From contig NZ_JAFCKS010000004.1 of the NCBI RefSeq assembly GCF_018129995.1, positions 1 to 64,000 on the forward strand: a DNA stretch of 64,000 nucleotides, given 5' to 3'. A program made the position numbers and the translations under genes. The stretch's first letter is position 1, and each line of letters begins with the position of its first letter. The notes below the pieces were generated by a model that worked only from the letters and a program-made list of their open reading frames with translations, did no database searches and was not told the origin of the DNA. Below, in pieces: positions 23,664-32,406 of the stretch. The DNA comes from Bradyrhizobium sp. SZCCT0153. GTDB taxonomy: Bacteria > Pseudomonadota > Alphaproteobacteria > Rhizobiales > Xanthobacteraceae.

Positions 23664-25916
23664 TCACACGAAATCAATGAACTTGTTGAAGGGCATTTCG
23701 CGGATGCGCAGTCCGGTCGCCGCGAAGATCGCATTGGCAAGCGCGGGCGCGGCCGGCGGGACGGGCGGCTCTCCAACGCCTCTCACCTTCGGATCGTTCT
23801 CGAGCCCGCGAACCTCGATGACGGGACATTGGTAGATCCGCATCGCCTCGTGATGATTGTAGTTGGTCTGCTGCACCGCGCCTTTGGCGTAAGTCAGCTC
23901 GCAATTGATGGCGTGGCCGAGCCCCCAGATCACGCCGCCCTGCACCTGGTTTTCGAAATTGACGGGGTCGACCACCTTGCCGACATCGACCGCGATCCAG
24001 ACCTTGTCGATCCTGATGCCTCGCTCCGTCTTCGTCACCTCGACGACTTCGGCGGTCGGCGTGCCGAAGGACTCCACGAAGGCGACGCCACGGCCCCTGC
24101 CGTTGCCGAGCGGTCCCTTCCAGTCCGACATCTCCGCGACCGTTTCCAGCACCTTGCGGTAGTGCGGCACGGTGCACATCGCGATGCGCGCCTGCATGGG
24201 ATCGAGACCGGCCGCATGGATCAGCTCGTCGATGAAGCTTTCGGTGAAGAAGCCCGATGTGGAGGCGCCGACCGACCGCCACGTGGTGCTCGGCGACAAT
24301 CCCTGGGCCTCGTAGCTCGTGGCCCGGAAATTGGGGATGTCGTAATAGACGTTCCACAGACCCGCGGCCAATTGCCCGTCGGGATCCTTCGAGGGGGTGC
24401 CCGAACGCTCGAGCAGCCCCTTGAGCGGCGTCGTCGAGGCCAGTTGCAGATCGGCTGCGACGATCGTGCTCTTGTCGACGCTGCCGCGGTGCCTTGCGAT
24501 CGCAATCTGCCGCGGAATGTCCTGCAGGAAATCCTCCTCGCGCGAGAACACGAGCTTGATCGGTGTTCCCTTCATCTGGTTTGCGATTTCTGCAAGAACC
24601 CGTACGTTCTCGTATTCGAGACGATGGCCAAAACTTCCGCCGGCCCATTGATTGTGGAAGGTGACCTGTTCGGGCTTGAGGCCGATCGCTGTCGCCGCGA
24701 CATACTGCACGAAACGGGGGCTTTGATGGCTGACCCAGATATCCATCCCCTTGTCGGTGACGAGGCCGATCCCGTTCAGCGGCTCGAGCGGCTGATGCGC
24801 CACATAGGGCGCGCGATATTCGGCTTCGACAAGCCTGCCTGTCTTCAGGCCGGCTTCGATATCGCCGATCTTCCGCCACTCCTTGCCGAGGAATTCAGGT
24901 TTGAACGAGGATTCCAGCACCGACCAATGGTCGGCCTGCTCGGCGGGATAGGCCGAGGCCGCCCACTCGCAAGCGATGGCGTCGACCGCCTTCATGGCGT
25001 ACCAGCTGTTCGTGGCGATCACCGCCACGCCATTCTTGATTTCGAGGATCTTCCTGACCCCCGGCATCGCGCGCGCCTTGCTGGCGTCGTATGACTTCAG
25101 CGGCTGGCCCTTGCCAGGGTTCAGCTTGACGGAGGCATACAGCATGCCGTCCGTTTTCAGGTCGATGCCGAACTTCAGCTCGCCCATGACCTTCGCGCGA
25201 ATGTCGAGGCGCATCATCGGCTTGCCCAGCAAGCGCCATTTCGACGGATCACGCGGCTTGGCATCGAGCACCGGCGGAATTCTTGCGGCATCCGCGGAAA
25301 GATCGACGTAGGCGATCTTGGTGCCGTTGGGCAGGATCACATGGCCCGATTGGGTGCGCAGGTCAGCCACGGCGACCCCCGACCGCTTGGCGGCGGCGGC
25401 CTTCAGCGTCTCGCGCGCGACCGCGCCGGCAACGCGGAGCTTTTCGTAGGTGTCCGGCAGCGTGCTCGACCCGCCGGTCATCTGCAGGCCCGACTGTCTG
25501 AGCCATTCGAGCGTCTTGGCGCGCGCTTCCTCGGCGGCCGGACTTTGGTCGGCAGCCACGAACGGCGCGAATTCGTCCGCAAAGCCCGTATTGAAATAGG
25601 CGGGGCTCGGGCCGGCGAAGCGAACTTCGAACTGGCCGGGATCGAGGTCCATCTCTTCGGCGATCATGATCGGCTGTATCGAGCCGACGCCCTGGCCGAT
25701 GTCGGCATGCTGCGCGATCAGCGTGATTTTATCCGGGCTGATCTCGACCCAGGGGTTGAAGCTTGCGGAATTCGGTCCGAGCCCGGCGGACAAGGGATTG
25801 TCACTGTCCGTCGCGGCTTGCGCAGCGTCGCCGTAGGAGCCGAATACGACACCGCCGGCCACCGCGGCGGAGCCGAAAACGAATGCGCGGCGGGACAGCC
25901 TCTGCAACTCGCCCAT
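23664..25916 (-). CDS. Molybdopterin-binding large subunit, isoquinoline 1-oxidoreductase (IorB) type
   Basis: A 750-residue xanthine-dehydrogenase-family large subunit. The N-terminus has a Tat-like signal, LSRRAFVFGSAAVAGGVVFG. Moco-binding blocks are IGQGVGSIQPIMIAEEMD, GGSFGHRLEYENVR, SVGASTSGFFTESFID and the C-terminal GVGEPPVPPAAPALANAIF, with Glu as the likely catalytic base. Members hydroxylate N-heterocycles or aldehydes with water-derived oxygen. No FAD subunit is present, so electrons go to the adjacent cytochrome. The Tat signal predicts periplasmic action. The substrate cannot be deduced. Confidence 0.88.
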   Translation of the reverse strand: MGELQRLSRRAFVFGSAAVAGGVVFGSYGDAAQAATDSDNPLSAGLGPNSASFNPWVEISPDKITLIAQHADIGQGVGSIQPIMIAEEMDLDPGQFEVRFAGPSPAYFNTGFADEFAPFVAADQSPAAEEARAKTLEWLRQSGLQMTGGSSTLPDTYEKLRVAGAVARETLKAAAAKRSGVAVADLRTQSGHVILPNGTKIAYVDLSADAARIPPVLDAKPRDPSKWRLLGKPMMRLDIRAKVMGELKFGIDLKTDGMLYASVKLNPGKGQPLKSYDASKARAMPGVRKILEIKNGVAVIATNSWYAMKAVDAIACEWAASAYPAEQADHWSVLESSFKPEFLGKEWRKIGDIEAGLKTGRLVEAEYRAPYVAHQPLEPLNGIGLVTDKGMDIWVSHQSPRFVQYVAATAIGLKPEQVTFHNQWAGGSFGHRLEYENVRVLAEIANQMKGTPIKLVFSREEDFLQDIPRQIAIARHRGSVDKSTIVAADLQLASTTPLKGLLERSGTPSKDPDGQLAAGLWNVYYDIPNFRATSYEAQGLSPSTTWRSVGASTSGFFTESFIDELIHAAGLDPMQARIAMCTVPHYRKVLETVAEMSDWKGPLGNGRGRGVAFVESFGTPTAEVVEVTKTERGIRIDKVWIAVDVGKVVDPVNFENQVQGGVIWGLGHAINCELTYAKGAVQQTNYNHHEAMRIYQCPVIEVRGLENDPKVRGVGEPPVPPAAPALANAIFAATGLRIREMPFNKFIDFV

Positions 25917-25917
25917 C

Positions 25918-26382
25918 TCACTTCTCCGCCATCTTCTTCGCGGCCGCAGCGTGGATCGCCGCCCGAATGCGGGGATAGGTTCCGCAACGGCAGAGATTGC
26001 CGGACATCACCTCGTTGATGTCCTCGTCGGTCGGCTGGGAGATCAGATCGAGAAGCGAGATGGCCTGCATGATCTGCCCGGTCTGGCAGTAACCGCACTG
26101 TGGAACCTGATGTTCGATCCAGGCCTGCAGAACCGGGTGCTGGTCCCGCTTTTCCAGCCCTTCGAGCGTGACGACCGACTTGCCTGCGATCTCGCCGATA
26201 TGCGCCTGACAGGCCCGGACCGCCATTCCCTCGATCTGGACGGTGCAGGCGCCGCATTGCGCGACCCCGCAGCCGTATTTGGGACTGGTGATACCAAGCT
26301 CGTCGCGGAGCACCCAGAGCAGCGGCATCTCCGGAACAACATCGACCTGGCGCTTGATCCCATTGACCGTGAGCTCGATCAT
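25918..26382 (-). CDS. 2Fe-2S subunit of the hydroxylase (IorA type)
   Basis: A 154-residue two-cluster ferredoxin-like subunit. The plant-type cluster cysteines are CGVAQCGAC with a later RACQ. The four-helix-bundle second cluster is CGYCQTG and CRCGTYP. It passes electrons from the molybdenum site of the next gene product. The stop is two bases before the large subunit ATG on the minus strand, giving tight coupling. No signal peptide is seen, so it probably rides with the large subunit through Tat. ATG at 26382 is preceded by a plausible ggaca site. Confidence 0.88.
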   Translation of the reverse strand: MIELTVNGIKRQVDVVPEMPLLWVLRDELGITSPKYGCGVAQCGACTVQIEGMAVRACQAHIGEIAGKSVVTLEGLEKRDQHPVLQAWIEHQVPQCGYCQTGQIMQAISLLDLISQPTDEDINEVMSGNLCRCGTYPRIRAAIHAAAAKKMAEK

Positions 26383-26576
26383 GTCGGTGTCCTTTCGCGC
26401 GTCCTCGCGGGACGTGAGGTCGAACGAGTACGCTCCAGCGAGCGTCGTCGAATTGTTAGACCGGCATGCTCAGCGTGTCGCTGATGCGGCGATGCTGTCA
26501 AACCGTGCCGCCGCGGCATTTGCAAAATCGCACGACGACGAAGGTGTGTGATTTTGCCGCGCCCTTCAGGGCGATC

Positions 26577-26600
26577 GAAATAGATTCAGAAATAGATTCA
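26577..26600. repeat. Tandem 12-bp repeat downstream of the racemase gene
   Basis: The 12-mer gaaatagattca occurs twice in perfect head-to-tail tandem (26577-26588, 26589-26600). It is AT-rich against a GC-rich background and lies in the 244-bp gap after the IorA-like start and just beyond the end of the minus-strand racemase. It is not in a reading frame I can support. A short gccc-ttca-gggc hairpin (26560-26571) lies nearby. Confidence 0.7.
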
Positions 26601-26626
26601 ATTGTCTTTGATCGTCCGGAAGGCGA

Positions 26627-27355
26627 TCAGCGCAGGAACGGCACCGGATTGGCCGCGCGGTAGAACAGATTGATCAGCGTGTTGATGTCGAACACCGGCA
26701 GGCCCGACACCTCGGCGACGTCCTTCGAGAACGGGCACATGTTGGTGCACTCGAACAGGACCGCGCCGGGATTCTTGCAGGACGCCATGAAGGCCTGCGT
26801 CATCTCGATCATCTCGGCGCGCAACACCTCGGTGTCCAGTTCCTCGCGGCCGAGAATATAAGTCGCTGGAAACTGCGCATCCGGCTTCATGCCCTGGATA
26901 TGAACGGGAATTTGCTTCTGCGACCAGCCGACGCCGCGAAAATGCTCGTCGTTCATGTGATGGCCGCGTTCGGTGAAGACGCCGATGACCTTGCCCGGCG
27001 GCAGCATGGCGTGGATCAGCGGCGCCTGGATCAGGCTCGAGGTGAAGACGGGAATGTTCACGGCGGCGGCGAGCTGCTTCTGGAACGGCGCGAGAAAGCC
27101 GCAGCTCGTCGTGATGGCCTTGACGCCCTCGGACTCCAGCTCGCGGGCCGCTGCGACGAACGGCTCGAGCAGGGCCGGATCTGGATGATCGCCCATGATC
27201 TTGGTGGCGTGCGCGCCGCGCACGATCTTGTAGCGCACCGGGAAGTCGTAGGAGAGCGCGTTGCCGATGTCGCCGCGCGGGCGCGGGAAGCGGGTATCGA
27301 GCATCAGGATGCCGATCGTCTCGCCGTAATTCGTGAAGCCGCCGCGGAGTTTCAT
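26627..27355 (-). CDS. Asp/Glu/hydantoin racemase-like protein, copy 1
   Basis: A 242-residue cofactor-independent racemase-family protein. Two catalytic-type cysteines are seen, Cys85 in TTSCGFL and Cys203 in FECTNMC (with Cys207 near). The pattern GILMLDTRFPRPRGD near the start is shared with a second copy at 35343-36086. Relatives racemise aspartate, glutamate or hydantoins, or isomerise maleate, by two-base chemistry. It ends a four-gene run with an amino-acid ABC transporter, so an imported amino acid is the likely substrate. ATG at 27355 has GGTGGGGA ahead. Confidence 0.8.
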   Translation of the reverse strand: MKLRGGFTNYGETIGILMLDTRFPRPRGDIGNALSYDFPVRYKIVRGAHATKIMGDHPDPALLEPFVAAARELESEGVKAITTSCGFLAPFQKQLAAAVNIPVFTSSLIQAPLIHAMLPPGKVIGVFTERGHHMNDEHFRGVGWSQKQIPVHIQGMKPDAQFPATYILGREELDTEVLRAEMIEMTQAFMASCKNPGAVLFECTNMCPFSKDVAEVSGLPVFDINTLINLFYRAANPVPFLR

Positions 27356-27394
27356 GGTTGTCCCCACCGATTCGGGATGGTCGTCACCAGCAGT

Positions 27395-28153
27395 CTAATG
27401 CGTCTCGTGAAACCGGCTCAAGAACGCCCTCAGCCGTTCGCTGCGCGGCCGGCGGATGGTTTCCTCGGGCGTGCCGATCTCGGCCATGATGCCGTCGTTC
27501 ATGAAGCCGACGCGGGTGGAGACGTCGGCGGCGAAGGCCATCTCGTGCGTCACTAGCACCATGGTCATGCCTTCGGCGGCGAGGCTGCGGATTACGGCGA
27601 GGACTTCGCCGACGAGTTCGGGGTCGAGCGCGGAGGTCGGTTCGTCGAACAGCATCACCTCGGGCTTCATCGCGAGCGCGCGCGCGATCGCGACGCGCTG
27701 CTTCTGGCCGCCGGACAGGCGGCTCGGGAAAGCGTCGGCCTTGTCGGCGAGGCCGACCTTGGCGAGCAGATCGCGGCCGAGCGCGTCGGCTTCGCTTCGT
27801 GCCAAGCCCTTGACCTGCACCGGGCCCTCTATGACGTTGGCGAGCACCGACATGTGCGGGAACAGGTTGAAGTGCTGGAACACCATGCCGACATTTTCGC
27901 GCAGCTGCGCCAGTTGCGCGTCCTTCGGTGCGCGAGGACCTTTGCCGAACGCGAACCGATGAGTGCCGATCGCAAGCTCGCCCTGCTGCGGCATTTCGAG
28001 CAGGTTCAGGCAGCGCAGGAAGGTGGACTTGCCGGAGCCGGAGGCGCCGATCAGCGTGACGACCTCGCCGCGCTCGACCGACAGCGAGACGCCCTTGAGC
28101 ACCTCGTGGTCGCCGAACGCCTTGTGGATGTTGCTTGCGATCAGGGCACTCAT
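27395..28153 (-). CDS. ABC transporter ATP-binding protein, polar amino acid (GlnQ/HisP) type
   Basis: A 252-residue ATPase. Walker A is GASGSGKST, the Q-loop is in VFQHFNLFPHMS, the signature is LSGGQKQRVAIARA, and Walker B is VMLFDEPTSALDPELVGEVL. The HFNLFPHM and SALDPELVGEV wording is diagnostic of the PAAT subfamily. The coding start overlaps the permease stop by four bases (28150-28153). It energises import through the adjacent single permease, which likely acts as a homodimer. Confidence 0.9.
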   Translation of the reverse strand: MSALIASNIHKAFGDHEVLKGVSLSVERGEVVTLIGASGSGKSTFLRCLNLLEMPQQGELAIGTHRFAFGKGPRAPKDAQLAQLRENVGMVFQHFNLFPHMSVLANVIEGPVQVKGLARSEADALGRDLLAKVGLADKADAFPSRLSGGQKQRVAIARALAMKPEVMLFDEPTSALDPELVGEVLAVIRSLAAEGMTMVLVTHEMAFAADVSTRVGFMNDGIMAEIGTPEETIRRPRSERLRAFLSRFHETH

Positions 28154-28812
28154 CGATGTGCTCCCAGCTTGAGCTCGACCCGGTCGGCGACCAGCGTCAG
28201 CGGGAACAGCACGACGAAATAAAGCACGGCGATCGTGGTGTAGACCTCAAGCGGCTTGTAGCTCGTCGCCGTGATCACCGAGCCCTGATAGAGGAGGTCC
28301 CCGACCGCGACCACCGACACCAGCGAGGTGTTCTTCAGCTGCATGATGGTCTGGTTGATGAAGGAGGGGATCATCACCTGGGTTGCCTGGGGCAGCACGA
28401 TGCGGCGGAAGATCTTGCCGCGCCGCATGCCGATGGCGCGGCCGGCTTCCCACTGGCCGACGTCGACGGCCTCGATGCCGCCACGAAAGATCTCGGCGTA
28501 GAACGAGCCGGCATAGAGCGACAGCGCGATGAAGCAGGCCATCGCCGGCGACATGTCGACGCCGATCAGGACGGGCAGGGCGTAGTACATCCAAACGAGC
28601 TGCACCAGGAGCGGCGTGCAGCGAAACACCTCGATATAGAGCCGCAGCGGCACCGAGACCCAGCGCGGTGCCGTCGTGCGCAGAATGCCGACGACCAGTC
28701 CGATCGCGAGGCCCGCGACCACCGTGGTCACCGTGTAGAACAAGGTGACCAGGAGCCCTTGCCAGATCAGGCCCCAATACGGCTTGAGCGCCGCGAACTC
28801 CCAGACATACAT
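28150..28812 (-). CDS. ABC transporter permease, polar amino acid type
   Basis: A 220-residue permease of the HisM/HisQ family. Helices are near LIWQGLLVTLFYTVTTVVAG, the EAA loop is in EAGRAIGMRRGKIFRRIVLP, and a motif LYIEVFRCTPLLVQLVWMYY is typical of PAAT permeases. Only one permease gene is present. The ATG at 28812 puts it 13 bases after the binding-protein stop. The frame extends upstream to 28878, but only as overlap with that gene. Confidence 0.87.
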   Translation of the reverse strand: MYVWEFAALKPYWGLIWQGLLVTLFYTVTTVVAGLAIGLVVGILRTTAPRWVSVPLRLYIEVFRCTPLLVQLVWMYYALPVLIGVDMSPAMACFIALSLYAGSFYAEIFRGGIEAVDVGQWEAGRAIGMRRGKIFRRIVLPQATQVMIPSFINQTIMQLKNTSLVSVVAVGDLLYQGSVITATSYKPLEVYTTIAVLYFVVLFPLTLVADRVELKLGAHR

Positions 28813-28825
28813 CGTCGAACGGTCG

Positions 28826-29665
28826 TCAGAACTGCACTTCGGCCGGAAGGTCCTCGGCGGTGAGGCCGACTGCTTCAAAACCCTTCAGCATCCATTCGCG
28901 GGTCTGGCCCATCGCGCGGTTGTAATCGGCCCAGGCGCTGAGGAAGTCCTTGTAGCGGCGATCGCTCTCGGCGCGGATGCCCATGTTGGTCGGCAGCGTC
29001 AGCAGCGGCCGCGGGATCGCGAGATCGCCGAGATTCGGGTTCTTCTTCAGGGTCGAGACCGAGAGCACTGCCAGCGATACGTTGCAGTCGGCGCGGCCGG
29101 TCGCAACCGCGAGGATCGCCTCGTCGCGGTTCTTGAAGCCGAGGATGGTCGCCTTCGGGCAGTAGCGGCGCGCGATGGTCTCGTGCGTCGAGCCGATGTC
29201 GACGGCGATCTTGACCTCGGGCTTGTTCAGCTCGGCCCAGGTCTGCGGCTTGGCAAAGCCCTTCTTGGTGATGACCGTGAAGGAGTGCACCAGGATCGGC
29301 GTCGAGAAGTCGATGACGAGGGCGCGTTCCGGCGTCGGGTTCACTGCGAAGGCGAGGTCGACCTTGTCGGCCTGGAGGTCGAGGATCTGGTTGCCCCAGG
29401 TCGATTCCAGCGTCTCGACCTTGGCGCCGAGCTTGCCGGCGATGTCGTTGGCCATGTCGATGCAGGCGCCCGACCACGTGCCGGTGGCGAGGTCCTTATG
29501 GAAGTAGGGCTCCTGGCCGACGATGACGGCAACGCGCAGCACGCCATTCTTCTTGATGCGGTCGAGCGTGGAGGTCGGCGCGGTGTCGGCCCTGGCCGGG
29601 CTGCTCGCGGCGGCAATCGCTGCGCCTGCCAGCGCCACGGTGGTGAGAGCGTCCCTGCGATTCAT
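28826..29665 (-). CDS. Periplasmic amino-acid-binding protein (PAAT, type II fold)
   Basis: A 279-residue receptor. A Tat/Sec-like signal (MNRRDALTTVALAGAAIAAA to ARA) precedes the PBPb fold LDRIKKNGVLRVAVIVGQEP, DVDLAFAVNPTPERA and GSTHETIARR. The early ERALVIDFSTPILV run and the SNPTP-type binding loop resemble aspartate/glutamate- or arginine-type receptors. It is the first gene of the transport operon, across a repeat-rich divergent region from the catabolic operon. The ligand is inferred only as a polar or acidic amino acid. Confidence 0.87.
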   Translation of the reverse strand: MNRRDALTTVALAGAAIAAASSPARADTAPTSTLDRIKKNGVLRVAVIVGQEPYFHKDLATGTWSGACIDMANDIAGKLGAKVETLESTWGNQILDLQADKVDLAFAVNPTPERALVIDFSTPILVHSFTVITKKGFAKPQTWAELNKPEVKIAVDIGSTHETIARRYCPKATILGFKNRDEAILAVATGRADCNVSLAVLSVSTLKKNPNLGDLAIPRPLLTLPTNMGIRAESDRRYKDFLSAWADYNRAMGQTREWMLKGFEAVGLTAEDLPAEVQF

Positions 29666-29714
29666 GGTCTCTGTCTCCCTGGAATTTGGGTCGGATCGGT
29701 CGCTGGACTATTTC

Positions 29715-29857
29715 TGTATTCAGGATAATATGCAATACGGTATTTTAGATTGCTGACCATTTGTGCGACAGGGCAGAAATCAGCCCAATATCTTGGCAGA
29801 GCTATATAAAATTGAGGTTGTCATTCGCATGATTATCTGAATACAAGTCTGAATGCA
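29715..29857. promoter_or_regulatory. AT-rich divergent control region with repeated TGTATTCAG-type elements
   Basis: In the gap between the transport operon (minus) and the catabolic operon (plus), tgtattcaggataat (29715-29729) has an inverted near-copy, attatctgaataca (29832-29845), and the second has a 12-bp-phased partner, tctgaatgca (29848-29857), after tctgaataca (29836-29845). A separate dyad aatac-g-gtatt is at 29734-29744. Three copies with helical-turn spacing next to both start sites look like operators. The FCD-type GntR protein at 36186 is the nearest candidate regulator. Confidence 0.6.
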
Positions 29858-29885
29858 ATTTTCTCGTGATCTCAAGGAGAGGCCT

Positions 29886-30803
29886 GTGCGGGCTCTGTTC
29901 GTCGATGCAAACGACACCCTGGCGGCGGTGACCGACAAGCTGCTGCGCTCGCAGAACCTGGCTGTTGGCATCAACCGCAACCCCTCCATCAAGCCGGACG
30001 ATCTCCCCAGCCTGCTCGGCGATTCCGAGATCATGATCGTCGATCACACGGCAGTGCCTTCAGTGATTGCCGCCAAGTGCAGCAAGCTGAAGCACGTCGT
30101 CTTCCTCGGCACGGGCGCCCGCAGCTACATGAATCCGGAAGAGCTCGCCGAGTGCGGGATCGCCGTCCACACCATCAAGGGCTATGGCGATACGGCAGTC
30201 GCAGAATGTGCGATCGCGCTGATGTGGGCCTCCGCCAAGAGTTTTGGCGAGATGGATCGCGGCATGCGCGAGGGCAACTGGCTGCGCCGCGACGCGGTCC
30301 AGCTCACCGGGAAGACGCTCGGCCTGATCGGCTTCGGCGGTATCGCTGCGGAAGCAGCCCGCATGGCGGCGGGCTGCGGCATGAAGGTGATCGCCTGGAA
30401 CAGGACCCCGAAGACGCATCCGGGCGTCGAGTTCGTTGCGCTGGAGAAGCTGCTGGCGGAAAGCCACGTCATCTCGCTGCATCTTCTGCTCAACGACGAG
30501 ACCAAGGGTTTTCTGTCACGTGAGCGTATCGCGCAGATGCGTCCAGGCAGCATCCTGATCAACACCGCGCGTGGCGCCGTCGTCGATGAAGACGCGATGC
30601 TCGACGCGCTTCGCTCGGGTCACATCGCCCATGCCGGCCTCGACGTCTTCACCGTCGAGCCGCTGCCAGCCGGACATCCGCTGACCAAACTGCCGAACGT
30701 GACGCTGTCGGCGCATTCGGCGTTCCGCACGCCGGAGGCCAGCGACAACCTGATCGGCGCCGCGCTGGATCACTGCCGCCGCATCATCGCCACCGGCAAG
30801 TAA
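29886..30803 (+). CDS. D-isomer-specific 2-hydroxyacid dehydrogenase
   Basis: A 305-residue NAD(P)-dependent dehydrogenase. The dinucleotide motif GLIGFGGIAAEAARMA is followed by catalytic Arg in NTARGAVVDEDAML, Glu in DVFTVEPLP and His in LSAHSAFRTP. It interconverts 2-oxoacids and D-2-hydroxyacids. In this operon it may oxidise or reduce the 2-oxo product of the aminotransferase or the flavin enzyme downstream. GTG at 29886 follows aaggaga; an ATG at 29853 would place the first codons across the operator repeats. Confidence 0.87.
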   Translation: MRALFVDANDTLAAVTDKLLRSQNLAVGINRNPSIKPDDLPSLLGDSEIMIVDHTAVPSVIAAKCSKLKHVVFLGTGARSYMNPEELAECGIAVHTIKGYGDTAVAECAIALMWASAKSFGEMDRGMREGNWLRRDAVQLTGKTLGLIGFGGIAAEAARMAAGCGMKVIAWNRTPKTHPGVEFVALEKLLAESHVISLHLLLNDETKGFLSRERIAQMRPGSILINTARGAVVDEDAMLDALRSGHIAHAGLDVFTVEPLPAGHPLTKLPNVTLSAHSAFRTPEASDNLIGAALDHCRRIIATGK

Positions 30804-30815
30804 CAAGGACGTCCC

Positions 30816-31169
30816 ATGTCTGATATCACCCGCATCGACCAGAACGCCCGCCGCAGCCGCGCTTCCGTGTTCGGCGATCTCGTCTTCCTCGCCGGGCAAG
30901 TGGCGGACACCAAGACCGCCGATATCACCCTGCAGACCCGCGAGGCACTCGGTAAAGTCGACGACATGCTGGCGCGCGCCGGTACCGACAAGTCGCGCCT
31001 GCTCAGCGTGCAGGTCTGGCTCAGGACCATGGACGATTTCGACGCCATGAACGCGGTCTATGATGCCTGGGTCGTGCCCGGCAACGCGCCGACGCGTGCC
31101 TGCGGCAAGGTCGAGCTCGCCGATCCCGCCTACCGCATCGAGGTGATCGCCATCGCCGCGCGCAAGTAA
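30816..31169 (+). CDS. RidA/YjgF/UK114-family protein (YjgH-like branch)
   Basis: A 117-residue single-domain protein. The conserved elements are VFLAGQVADT, QTREALGKVDDMLARAG, the Arg in NAPTRACGKVELADPAYRIEV and the C-terminal VIAIA. Proper RidA proteins hydrolyse reactive 2-aminoacrylate and other enamines or imines made by PLP enzymes and amino-acid oxidases. Its place between a hydroxyacid dehydrogenase and an aminotransferase, with a D-amino-acid dehydrogenase downstream, fits clean-up or hydrolysis of an imine intermediate. Confidence 0.87.
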   Translation: MSDITRIDQNARRSRASVFGDLVFLAGQVADTKTADITLQTREALGKVDDMLARAGTDKSRLLSVQVWLRTMDDFDAMNAVYDAWVVPGNAPTRACGKVELADPAYRIEVIAIAARK

Positions 31170-31179
31170 GGGCTGGCTC

Positions 31180-32406
31180 GTGACCGTCCAGGCTCCCGCA
31201 ACCGGCTTCCGTCCAGCCCAGCGCATCAGCGCCATCGGCGTCTCCGAGATCCTGAAGATCGGTGCGGTCGCGCAGCGGCTGAAGCGCGAGGGGCGGCCGG
31301 TGATCGTGCTGGGCGCCGGCGAGCCGGATTTCGACACGCCCGATCATGCCAAGGACGCGGCCGAGCGCGCGATCCGCGCCGGCCAGACCAAATACACCAT
31401 CCTCGACGGTTCGATGGAACTGAAGGCGGCGATCGCTGAGAAATTCCGCCGCGAGAACGATCTCGTCTATGCCACTGAGGAGATCACCGCCGGCGCGGGC
31501 GCCAAGCAGGTGATCCACAACGCCTTCATGGCGACGTTGAGCCCGGGCGACGAGGTCATCATCGCCGCGCCCTACTGGACCAGCTATGCCGACATGGTGC
31601 GCATCGCCGACGGCACTCCGGTCGACGTGCTCTGCCGCGAGGACAACGGCTTTCGCCTCGATGCCGCCGACCTCGAACGCGCGATCACGCCGAAGACGCA
31701 CTGGCTGCTGCTGAACTCGCCGTCCAATCCGACCGGCGCTGCGTACTCCGCGGCGCAGTTGCGCCCGATCCTGGATGTGCTGGGGCGCCATCCGCATGTC
31801 TGGCTGATCGCCGACGACATCTACGAGCACCTGACCTATGACGGCATGCCGTTCGTCACGGCGGCAGCGCTTGAGCCCAGCCTGAAATCGCGCACGCTGA
31901 CGGTGAATGGCGTCTCCAAGGCCTATGCCATGACCGGCTGGCGCGTCGGCTATGGCGGCGGCCCGCGCGAGCTGATCGCAGCAATGGCGGTGGTGCAGAG
32001 CCAGAGCACGACCAATCCGTGCTCGGTGAGCCAGGCCGCCGCGATTGCCGCACTGACCGGGCCGCAGGATATTCTGGCCGAACGCCGCGCCGCGTTTCAG
32101 CGACGCCGCGACATCGTGGTCGATGCGCTCAATGCGATCGACGGCGTCAGCTGCCGCCGGCCGGAGGGCGCGTTCTACACCTATCCCAGCTGCGCTGGCC
32201 TGATCGGCCGCCGTGCCCCCGACGGCACCACGATCGACAGCGATGCCGCGTTCTGCCGCTTCCTGCTGGAGAGGCATGACGTAGCCGTGGTGCCGGGCAG
32301 CTGTTTCGGCCTTGCACCTTATTTCCGCCTGTCCTACGCCACCTCGGAACAAAACTTGCGCGAGGCCTTAAAGCGCATCGCCAAAGCCTGCAGGGAGCTG
32401 TCATGA
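31180..32406 (+). CDS. PLP-dependent aminotransferase, class I/II (AspC fold)
   Basis: A 408-residue aminotransferase. The Schiff-base lysine is Lys247 in VNGVSKAYAMTGWRVGY. Phosphate-binding and substrate blocks are TAGAGAKQVIHN, LLNSPSNPTGAAYS and DDIYEHLTYDG; the carboxylate-binding Arg is in FRLSYATS. This is the aspartate/aromatic-type branch. The GTG start overlaps a weak taaggg ribosome site after the RidA stop, and the stop overlaps the next ATG by four bases. It probably removes the amino group from the imported (or racemised) amino acid. Confidence 0.88.
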   Translation: MTVQAPATGFRPAQRISAIGVSEILKIGAVAQRLKREGRPVIVLGAGEPDFDTPDHAKDAAERAIRAGQTKYTILDGSMELKAAIAEKFRRENDLVYATEEITAGAGAKQVIHNAFMATLSPGDEVIIAAPYWTSYADMVRIADGTPVDVLCREDNGFRLDAADLERAITPKTHWLLLNSPSNPTGAAYSAAQLRPILDVLGRHPHVWLIADDIYEHLTYDGMPFVTAAALEPSLKSRTLTVNGVSKAYAMTGWRVGYGGGPRELIAAMAVVQSQSTTNPCSVSQAAAIAALTGPQDILAERRAAFQRRRDIVVDALNAIDGVSCRRPEGAFYTYPSCAGLIGRRAPDGTTIDSDAAFCRFLLERHDVAVVPGSCFGLAPYFRLSYATSEQNLREALKRIAKACRELS

